8,941 bases of DNA from Pauljensenia sp. Its GTDB lineage: Bacteria; Actinomycetota; Actinomycetes; Actinomycetales; Actinomycetaceae. Below the pieces are notes generated by a model. It was not told where the DNA came from. It did not search any database and saw only the letters and a program-made list of their open reading frames with translations. The position numbers and the translations under genes are program-made. Location: the NCBI GenBank assembly GCA_029983625.1, contig JASBZF010000065.1, forward strand, positions 1-8,941, written 5' to 3'. Positions 1 through 5,186 of this stretch are shown here, in pieces; within the stretch, counting starts at the first letter, position 1; each line of letters begins with the position of its first letter.

Positions 1-116
1 GCGATGCTCTTCTGCCTGAGCTTATGAGTGGGCGGATGCGGGTGGATGAAGCCGGATGCCTGGTCAGTGAGGCTCTCGATGAGGAGGTCGCGGATGTTGG
101 AGAACACGCACGTTGA
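1..116 (+). CDS. hsdS: HsdS, type I restriction specificity subunit, C-terminal end only
   Basis: Reading from base 3, an open frame of 37 codons ends at TGA 114-116. It begins DALLPELMSGRMRVDEA, which closely fits the usual end of HsdS proteins (a 'LLPxLxSGxxRV' helix followed by a short variable tail). HsdS is the DNA-recognition subunit that joins HsdM methylase and HsdR translocase/nuclease. Only the end of the second conserved helix is visible; the target recognition domains lie left of the window, so integrity cannot be judged. The last 23 bases overlap the start of the RhuM-like gene at 94, as expected for coupled genes of one R-M operon. The call rests on a short motif, but the HsdR fragment 260 bases downstream supports it. 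hsdM is not visible here. Confidence 0.72.
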   Translation, partial: DALLPELMSGRMRVDEAGCLVSEALDEEVADVGEHAR

Positions 117-379
117 GGTGTCATCCTCGCAGTTTCTCCTCTTCACCAGTGAGGCCAATGGCACCATCGAGGTGCGCTATGAGGACGGCACGATCTGGCT
201 CACCCAAAAGCTCATGGCTTGAGCTGTTTGGCGTGGACGTGCGCATGCTCAGTGAGCATCTGCGAAACATCTTCAGGTCGCAAGAACTCAACGAAAACTC
301 AGTTGTCCGGAAATTCCGGATCACTGCCGCTGACGGGAAGTCCTACTCCACACAGCACTACAACCTCGACGCCATCATT
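94..379 (+). pseudogene. rhuM: RhuM-family protein, frameshifted and truncated
   Basis: The start ATG at 94 has a strong ribosome site (GAGGAGG, 81-87, 6-base spacing). The first 42 codons contain FLLFTSEANGTIEVRYEDGT and IWLTQKLMA, then stop at TGA 220-222. The next frame resumes exactly at ELFGVDVRMLSEHLRNIF and runs through ELNENSVVRKF, AADGKSYSTQHYNLDAII. This is the conserved N-terminal domain of RhuM ('virulence RhuM' / Fic-associated family), interrupted by one extra T at 219/220. The homology stops at about codon 95, where full RhuM proteins (roughly 330 residues) go on with 'SVGYRV...'; here the reading passes into HsdR-like sequence. RhuM genes are often carried inside type I R-M operons; their exact role is unclear to me. 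Frameshift plus truncation make it almost certainly non-functional. Confidence 0.85.
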
Positions 380-475
380 CAAAACGACTCCGCCATCCTT
401 GAAATGGGTGATGACACCCTCAAGATGATCGCGCGGGAACTGGTGGACACGATCCGCTTCGCGGCGACAGTGTTT
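380..475 (+). pseudogene. hsdR: HsdR remnant, internal piece of the type I restriction nuclease C-terminal region
   Basis: In the same frame as the second part of the RhuM fragment, about 31 codons read QNDSAILEMGDDTLKMIARE then LVDTIRFAATVF. I recognise this as the helical C-terminal region of HsdR ('NDSAVLEMGDDTLKxIARELVxxVRxNATVDW'). Intact HsdR is around 1000 residues; the nuclease and helicase domains and the last ~60 residues are missing. The resemblance fades at about base 470, two to seven bases before the convergent ppa stop codon, and the open frame then runs antisense into ppa to TGA 515-517 without meaning. This is a relic left by deletion, not a gene. There is no start codon or ribosome site of its own. 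The family assignment is from memory of the conserved segment and should be confirmed by a protein search. Confidence 0.78.
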
Positions 476-476
476 C

Positions 477-986
477 CTATTCGCCCTCACGCTGTTTGCT
501 GGCCTCATGCGCCCTGAAACGCTCATAGGAACGGTGAATCTCCGCCTCGGCTTCAACACGACCAACCCAGTGTGCGCCCTCGACCGACTTCCCCGGTTCA
601 AGATCCTTATACACCTCGAAAAAATGCTGGATTTCAAGGCGATGGAACTCTGACACATCCTCGATCTCTGTACGCCACGAAGCCCGCTGATCCGAAGCGG
701 GAACACAGAGCACCTTGTCATCCCCACCCTTCTCATCGGCCATACGGAACATGCCGAGCGCCCGGCAGCGAATCACACAACCGGGGAAAGTAGGCTCTTC
801 CAAAAGGACAAGAGCATCAAGCGGGTCGCCATCTTCACCGAGAGTGTCATCAATGAAACCGTAATCATCCGGGTAACGAGTGGACGTGAAGAGCATCCGA
901 TCCAAACGGATACGGCCCGTCTCATGGTCGATCTCGTACTTGTTCCGATTCCCCTTAGGGATCTCAATCGTGACATCGAATTCCAC
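477..986 (-). CDS. ppa: inorganic pyrophosphatase, family I
   Basis: Soluble cytoplasmic enzyme that hydrolyses PPi to two phosphates, pulling nucleic acid, protein and cofactor synthesis forward. It has 169 residues, the normal length for bacterial family I. The signature D52-G-D54-P-L-D57 supplies metal-binding aspartates; K16, R30, Y42, D84, D89 and K91 fall where the active-site residues of the E. coli enzyme (K29, R43, Y55, D97, D102, K104) are expected. The start is GTG at 986-984, chosen because AAGGAGGA (998-991 on this strand) lies four bases upstream and the protein begins MEFDVTIEIPKG as the family does. It is divergent from dacB and convergent with the broken restriction locus, whose remnant ends within a few bases of the ppa stop; no convincing terminator follows ppa. 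The last residues (ASKQREGE) are a variable polar tail. Confidence 0.97.
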   Translation of the reverse strand: MEFDVTIEIPKGNRNKYEIDHETGRIRLDRMLFTSTRYPDDYGFIDDTLGEDGDPLDALVLLEEPTFPGCVIRCRALGMFRMADEKGGDDKVLCVPASDQRASWRTEIEDVSEFHRLEIQHFFEVYKDLEPGKSVEGAHWVGRVEAEAEIHRSYERFRAHEASKQREGE

Positions 987-1005
987 CGCGTCCTCCTTGT
1001 GTGTG

Positions 1006-1020
1006 CCCGCGGAGCGCGGG
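1006..1020. repeat. perfect inverted repeat in the ppa/dacB divergent intergenic region
   Basis: CCCGCG (1006-1011), loop GAG, CGCGGG (1015-1020). The 6-bp all-GC stem with 3-base loop begins 7 bases upstream of the ppa Shine-Dalgarno site (991-998). If the ppa transcript starts upstream of it, the hairpin would sit in its leader and could modulate ribosome loading; it could also be a protein-binding site between divergent promoters. No T-run follows on either strand, so it does not look like a terminator. Function is inference only. Confidence 0.4.
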
Positions 1021-1051
1021 TGTCGGATCAGTCCATGTGCGCCTGTGCCGC

Positions 1052-1057
1052 TAATGT
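1052..1057 (+). promoter_or_regulatory. possible -10 element for dacB
   Basis: TAATGT fits the TAnnnT form of a -10 hexamer and lies 28 bases before the dacB ATG, which would give a short leader of about 22 bases. I see no good -35 hexamer at the usual distance, so this is a weak candidate. No clear ppa promoter stands out on the opposite strand. Confidence 0.25.
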
Positions 1058-1085
1058 GTGGGTGATGACCCTCGGAAGGACACCC

Positions 1086-2462
1086 ATGCAGCGCAGAACT
1101 ATTGGTGCGATTGTAGGCACTTCAGTCCTCGCTCTGGGACTCGCGGGCTATGGAGCGGCTGATTTCGCAGGGAAAGTCCCCGGCTTCCTTGCCTCCGCCA
1201 CAAACGTCACCGTGAATCCTCCACCGAACTTCCCCCAGGCTTCACTGATCGAGGGCGCCCAGATGCGCATCCCAGAAGGAACCCCCGTTGATCCGGGAGC
1301 ACTCCCCCCACTGTGGGCACCTCTTCGTCAAGCCGCAGTCGAAGGCCAGTGGCGTGCGTGGGGGATCGTTGTGGATGCACCAACAGGTGATGTTCTCTTT
1401 GAGGACGCGGCAACACACGCTCATACTCCCGCCTCGACCACAAAAATACTGACCGCATTTACGGCCCTGTCCTTTCTGGATCCTTCGGCTGTGCTTTCCA
1501 CCTCCCTCCTCGCTTCAGGATCTGCACTGCATGTCACCTCCGAGGGCGATCTCCTCTTAGGACGGTACGCATCCGATCCTGACTCCGTTTTCGGGCGCGC
1601 AGGCATCGCAGACCTCGCACAAGAAGCCGCAGTCGCTTTAAGCGCTGCGGGCGTATCCTCAGCAACACTGTCATGGGATTCCTCGCCCTTCGTGGGTGAA
1701 GATCGGCTCAACGCCCTCGTCGCCCAAGACACATTCGACTATGTGGGGCCGACCGCGTCAATGGCTTTCGCGGCCGGTCGTGCAGACGATTCAGATGTCG
1801 GGTTCCTCAACGATCCGGCTCGCGCAGTCGCCGCAGCTCTTGCACAAGAACTCACAGAAAAAGGCATCACGGTGACCCTGACGGGTCCAAGTCCCACACC
1901 CGAAGGCTATGCCACACTCGCCACAATCGAATCGGCAACAATTGCCGAACAGCTACGCTGGATGCTCCACACCTCAGACAACACCGTGGCCGAACAATAC
2001 TGTCGCCTCGCAGCCCACAGTGCCGGTGTGGAAGCCTCTTTCAGCGGAGCAACCGGATTGATCCGTCAGACCCTACAAAACGCAGGTGTCTCAACGGAAG
2101 GTCTCGCCCTCGAAGATTGTTCAGGACTTTCACAAAATGATCGAATAAGCGCGAAAACCCTCACCGACGCTTTAAGGGTGGCAGCCTCTTCCACCGGTGC
2201 ACTCGCGGATCTGCCACGTTTCCTCCCCTGGGCGGGCTTGAACGGCACAATGACCAATCGGATGCGCGAAGGATTGGCCTGGGCGAATGCTCAAGCAAAA
2301 ACCGGTTCCCTCGGATCGGTGTCGAGCCTTGCAGGAATCGTAGAAACAACGAGCGGAAGACTTCTGATTTTCGCCGTGGGGGCCGATGAGGTGCCGGATC
2401 AAGGTTCCGCAGCGATCAGACCGCTCCTGGATCGTTTCGTCGCTTCGCTTGCGGCGCTGTGA
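1086..2462 (+). CDS. dacB: D-alanyl-D-alanine carboxypeptidase/endopeptidase, PBP4 (DacB) family, exported
   Basis: 458 residues. Peptidase family S13 proteins trim or cut D-Ala-D-Ala peptidoglycan stem peptides outside the membrane. The three penicillin-binding motifs are present in order: S117-T-T-K120 (catalytic serine and lysine), S297-D-N299, and K405-T-G407. The long insert between the first two motifs is typical of PBP4-type enzymes. LEDCSGLSQNDRIS (342-355) matches the family's 'DGSGLSxxNRxS' block, with Cys345 where Gly is usual. The N-terminus (MQRR then a hydrophobic stretch to about residue 22) is a signal peptide or signal anchor, followed by a proline-rich linker. The ATG at 1086 is chosen for GGAAGGA (1074-1080) five bases upstream; the open frame extends further upstream, but that part overlaps ppa and has no family resemblance. 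Divergent from ppa; 134 bases separate it from the next gene. Confidence 0.93.
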   Translation: MQRRTIGAIVGTSVLALGLAGYGAADFAGKVPGFLASATNVTVNPPPNFPQASLIEGAQMRIPEGTPVDPGALPPLWAPLRQAAVEGQWRAWGIVVDAPTGDVLFEDAATHAHTPASTTKILTAFTALSFLDPSAVLSTSLLASGSALHVTSEGDLLLGRYASDPDSVFGRAGIADLAQEAAVALSAAGVSSATLSWDSSPFVGEDRLNALVAQDTFDYVGPTASMAFAAGRADDSDVGFLNDPARAVAAALAQELTEKGITVTLTGPSPTPEGYATLATIESATIAEQLRWMLHTSDNTVAEQYCRLAAHSAGVEASFSGATGLIRQTLQNAGVSTEGLALEDCSGLSQNDRISAKTLTDALRVAASSTGALADLPRFLPWAGLNGTMTNRMREGLAWANAQAKTGSLGSVSSLAGIVETTSGRLLIFAVGADEVPDQGSAAIRPLLDRFVASLAAL

Positions 2463-2584
2463 CCTGTGCGCGAAACGACATCTGAGCCTGACTGTCCACG
2501 TCCGACACTTCTTCTTTTTCTTCACCGCAGCTTTCCCGCTGAGGTGATGAGTCTCCATAAGTGTCCTGTGCCTACCGTGCTTTG

Positions 2585-2596
2585 TAAGCTAAGGAC
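2585..2596 (+). promoter_or_regulatory. candidate -10 box placing transcription start at the ATG (leaderless)
   Basis: TAAGCT (2585-2590) is followed by six bases and then the ATG at 2597, the spacing expected if transcription begins on the A of the start codon. The AAGGA at 2591-2595 is only one base from the ATG, too close to act as a Shine-Dalgarno site. Leaderless mRNAs are common in actinobacteria. No strong -35 is seen (TGTCCT at 2562-2567 is poor). The rest of the 2463-2596 gap holds a pyrimidine-rich run (2508-2523) and nothing else I can name. Confidence 0.35.
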
Positions 2597-3403
2597 ATGC
2601 TGATCCCGACATCAACACAGGTCATGGCTCAAGCCTTGAACGCCGTGTCCTATGCGGGGCCGCAGACCTCACCCGCCTCGGCTTCAGGCATCGCACAACG
2701 ACTCCTCCGCGCCGGAACATGGTCCGCTCCACGGCTTGCAGAACTATCCGGGCTCCACGAAGCGGGAATCGTCGCTGAATCACCAGTGCTCCTCCTGGAT
2801 CGGCACGGCCTCACACGTCATCTCGCACGCATCCTGGACGAATGTGCTCCCCTCGCCTCCTTCGATCAGATCCGCACACGTCTTCGTGTCTTGCGTCTCC
2901 TCGCCACACACGCCACGGGCCTGTGGGACCCGTGGACACGAACGCGGATCCTTGTGCCCCCCAATGTCCTGGCCGACGCACACCGCTATCTGCTCGATCA
3001 GTCAGACTGGTCAAAGTGGGTGGCACTGAGGACGGGACTTCTCGGCACCCTCACCCTCCGCGCCCCCTTCCTCTGTGATCCAAGTGTGCGGATCACAACC
3101 CTCCTGGAACGGCTGGTGTTCGCTGAAGCTCTGGCCGACGCGATGATGGCCTCAATCGCTCCCGCGCGCCTGCCTTCCGTGGAATGGCTCAGACATCACG
3201 GCCCCTCCTCCTCGCTGGCAAGCACCGTCGCGACACGAATCGGAGTGTCCAGCCCCCTCCTGGAGGCGCGCCATCACATTCCTTCCTTCGCCCTGAAAGC
3301 CGTCCAGTCAGAAAAACTGGAACTCCTGCTGAGGGCACCTGAAAACCTCCCCGACGTGGCTGAACTGATCCAGCCTGATACCTGGGTTGCGCGTGTGTCC
3401 TGA
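2597..3403 (+). CDS. zincin-like (COG5282 / F420-biosynthesis-associated type) protein, apparent loss of zinc motifs
   Basis: 268 residues, with no enzyme motif at first sight. The slot between dacB and tilS is normally held in actinobacteria by a putative zinc metalloprotease. Several landmarks of that family seem present in order: PVLLLDRHGLTRHL (63-76, like 'PVxVVDRxGWVxAN'), TGLWDPW (107-113, like 'LGQYDPF'), ILVPPNVLA (118-126), KWVAL (140-144), LPSVEWLRHH (192-201), and the end LIQPDTWVARV (257-267). Where the family has 'WVxLHExTH', this protein reads W141-V-A-L-R-T-G-L-L149; where 'EGHAD' is expected it has E177-A-L-A-D181. Both zinc-binding motifs therefore look lost, so it is unlikely to be an active protease. 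It is shorter than usual relatives. An in-frame stop at 2585-2587 limits the start to 2597; M10 at 2624 is the alternative. Its end overlaps tilS. The family call is inference from memory. Confidence 0.6.
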   Translation: MLIPTSTQVMAQALNAVSYAGPQTSPASASGIAQRLLRAGTWSAPRLAELSGLHEAGIVAESPVLLLDRHGLTRHLARILDECAPLASFDQIRTRLRVLRLLATHATGLWDPWTRTRILVPPNVLADAHRYLLDQSDWSKWVALRTGLLGTLTLRAPFLCDPSVRITTLLERLVFAEALADAMMASIAPARLPSVEWLRHHGPSSSLASTVATRIGVSSPLLEARHHIPSFALKAVQSEKLELLLRAPENLPDVAELIQPDTWVARVS

Positions 3404-4484
3404 ACATTTACCCACCAAATCCCTGGCCTCTCAGCTCGTCGGAGCGAATCCGCGCGGAGCATTGAAGACGGTCTCACTTGCCGTTCGTCGCGCACTGAAA
3501 AGCTGCAAGGCCGAAGAAAAAGTGATCGTCGCCCTATCTGGCGGTGCTGATTCTCTTGCCCTTGCGCTTACCCTCATCGATGTGGGCACGAGGGCGGGGC
3601 TGGAAGTCCTCACAGTGACGGTCGATCATGCTCTGCGCCCCGAATCTGCTGTTGAAGCGGCACAGGCCGCTCAGATCGCCACTCGGCTCGGCGCTCGCGC
3701 CCGGATCATTCGGGTCACAGTCTCAGATCAAGGCGGACCGGAAGGGGCCGCCCGCTTGGCCCGACTTGGCGCACTGTCGGAGTGTGCTCGCGTTGAGAAG
3801 GCCCCGATTTTTCTCGGTCACACAATGGATGACCAAGCAGAAACGGTGCTGCTCAGGCTTGCTCGCGGCTCCGGTGCGTCGAGTCTGCGCGCGATGAATG
3901 CCGATATCACTGACGAACACGGCCTGCGATGGATCCGCCCGCTGCTGAAGGTACGTCGAGCCGACACCCGAAAAGCCTGTCAGGAAGCTGGTTTGACCTG
4001 GAGTGAAGACCCGTCCAATGAACCCGAAGGCCCGTGGCGCGCTCACGACGGGTCGGCGCTGCGCAGAGCGGCTGTGCGCGCCTATGCGATTCCGACGCTT
4101 GCGCAGGCTCTGGGGACTGATCCGATTCCCGCGTTGGCAAGAAGCGCTGAACTTGCCTGGCGCGACAACGAAGCCTTAGAACTGTGGGCCTTGCGAGAAT
4201 GGGAGCAAGTCAGATGCGAAATCCCAAACGGCAGCGAAAACACGCCTGCCTTGTCCATTCGCTGTCTTGAACCCCTGCCCCATGCCGTGCGAACCCGGAT
4301 TGAACGCCGTTTCGCCCTCGACAATGGAGCGCGCCACTCGGCGCTGTCTGCCACGCACATGGACGCCCTCGATGCCCTCGTGACGAACTGGCACGGTCAA
4401 GGACCCCTCACACTCCCAGGGCTTGTGGTGAAGCGAATACGTACCCCAGAGGGGCTTCCTGTTCTCGTGGCGGTGCCTCAATGA
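3393..4484 (+). CDS. tilS: tRNA(Ile)-lysidine synthase
   Basis: Converts cytidine 34 of the CAU-anticodon tRNA(Ile) to lysidine using ATP and lysine, so that it reads AUA instead of AUG; essential in most bacteria and cytoplasmic. About 363 residues. The N-terminal PP-loop ATPase motif is S49-G-G-A-D-S54; VDHALRP (77-83) and GHTMDDQAETVLLRL (142-156) are further nucleotide and tRNA-binding blocks, and RPLL (182-185) and EDPSN (205-209) close the catalytic domain. The region usually rich in 'RNxxR' reads LRRAAVRAYAIPTL here, a moderate variant. The length fits short actinobacterial TilS lacking the full C-terminal domain. The start is uncertain: GTG 3393 overlaps the previous gene by 11 bases and has no good ribosome site; TTG 3387 and TTG 3462 (GGAG close by) are alternatives. 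Translation may depend on coupling to the upstream gene. Confidence 0.95.
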   Translation: MCPEHLPTKSLASQLVGANPRGALKTVSLAVRRALKSCKAEEKVIVALSGGADSLALALTLIDVGTRAGLEVLTVTVDHALRPESAVEAAQAAQIATRLGARARIIRVTVSDQGGPEGAARLARLGALSECARVEKAPIFLGHTMDDQAETVLLRLARGSGASSLRAMNADITDEHGLRWIRPLLKVRRADTRKACQEAGLTWSEDPSNEPEGPWRAHDGSALRRAAVRAYAIPTLAQALGTDPIPALARSAELAWRDNEALELWALREWEQVRCEIPNGSENTPALSIRCLEPLPHAVRTRIERRFALDNGARHSALSATHMDALDALVTNWHGQGPLTLPGLVVKRIRTPEGLPVLVAVPQ

Positions 4485-4532
4485 CTTCGACAGCAGTCTC
4501 TCAGAAGCGCTGGGTGTCTGCGTTGAAAGAAC

Positions 4533-4562
4533 TCACATCGCCCTTGTGCGGGCAAATATGGC
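4533..4562 (+). promoter_or_regulatory. possible hpt promoter
   Basis: TTGAAA (4533-4538), an 18-base spacer, and TATGGC (4557-4562) form a weak sigma-70-like pair inside the 132-base tilS-hpt gap. The transcript would have a leader of roughly 45 bases. The -35 is fair, while the -10 lacks the final T. A short inverted repeat, TCTCG-CA-CGAGA, lies at 4580-4591 between it and the hpt ribosome site. The gap is long enough to hold a promoter for the hpt-ftsH-fol operon, but the exact elements are uncertain. Confidence 0.28.
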
Positions 4563-4616
4563 AATCTTGACCGTGGAGTTCTCGCACGAGAGCGCACAAG
4601 TGGAAAAGGGGAGCGC

Positions 4617-5171
4617 GTGGACACCACGGATATGGGAGACGAACTCAAAGACGTCCTCATCACCGCTGATCAGCTTGACCAGCGCCTACAGGAAATGGCT
4701 GCGGAAATCGATAGGGACTATGCGGGCAAAGAAATCCTCCTCGTGGGTGTTTTACGTGGAGCGGTGATGGTGATGGCTGATCTGTCGCGAAAGATTCACA
4801 CACCTTCGCAGATGGACTGGATGGCCGTCTCCTCATACGGATCGGGAACAAAATCTTCGGGAGTCGTGCGTATCCTGAAAGACCTCGATCAGGACGTGAC
4901 CGGTCGTGACGTTCTGATTGTGGAAGACATTATCGATTCGGGTCTGACACTGTCGTGGCTCCAAGCAAACCTTTTGTCCAGGGGTGCGAACTCGGTGAAG
5001 ATCGCGACCGCGCTGCGCAAACCCGCAGCTGCGAAGGTCGATGTGGATGTCGCATACGTTGGCTTTGAAATCCCCGACGAGTTCGTCGTCGGTTACGGCC
5101 TCGACTATGCAGAAAAATATCGGAACTTACCTTTTGTCGGGACGCTTGCCCCGCACGTTTACGCGCACTGA
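4617..5171 (+). CDS. hpt: hypoxanthine(-guanine) phosphoribosyltransferase
   Basis: Cytoplasmic purine salvage enzyme that joins hypoxanthine or guanine to PRPP to give IMP or GMP and PPi. 184 residues, normal for bacterial Hpt. The PRPP-binding loop is VLIVEDIIDSGLT (99-111), with acidic E103-D104 and D107. The flexible active-site loop carries S72-S73-Y74; GVLRGA (44-49) is the PPi-binding segment, with Arg where Lys is the commoner residue. The C-terminal GFEIPDEFVVGYGLDYAEKY block is typical of the purine-base pocket. GTG 4617 is chosen because the family in actinobacteria begins 'MDxxDMGxDLxxVLI' and AGGGGAG (4607-4613) precedes it; the in-frame ATG at 4632 would remove conserved residues. 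It sits 15 bases before ftsH, a pairing widely conserved in actinobacteria and also seen in firmicutes. PPi made here is a substrate for the nearby ppa product. Confidence 0.96.
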   Translation: MDTTDMGDELKDVLITADQLDQRLQEMAAEIDRDYAGKEILLVGVLRGAVMVMADLSRKIHTPSQMDWMAVSSYGSGTKSSGVVRILKDLDQDVTGRDVLIVEDIIDSGLTLSWLQANLLSRGANSVKIATALRKPAAAKVDVDVAYVGFEIPDEFVVGYGLDYAEKYRNLPFVGTLAPHVYAH

Positions 5172-5186
5172 AAGGTCTTTTGTCGG

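Noticed and set aside
216..224. Programmed +1 frameshift at GCT-TGA in rhuM
   Set aside because: It lacks the slippery codon and upstream pairing seen in prfB, and the gene is truncated anyway.
924..1085. Upstream in-frame extension of dacB to 924 (or to ATG 1065)
   Set aside because: It overlaps ppa and its leader, has no family similarity, and would bury the signal peptide; ATG 1086 has the good ribosome site.
2493..2523. Short stem TGTC/GACA followed by a T-rich run, a possible dacB terminator
   Set aside because: The stem is only 4 bp with a 7-base loop, and the following tract is mixed C/T; too weak to call.
4495..4514. Inverted-repeat-like bases after tilS (CAGAAGCGCTG area) as a terminator
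   Set aside because: Only 3-4 bp can pair and no T-run follows.
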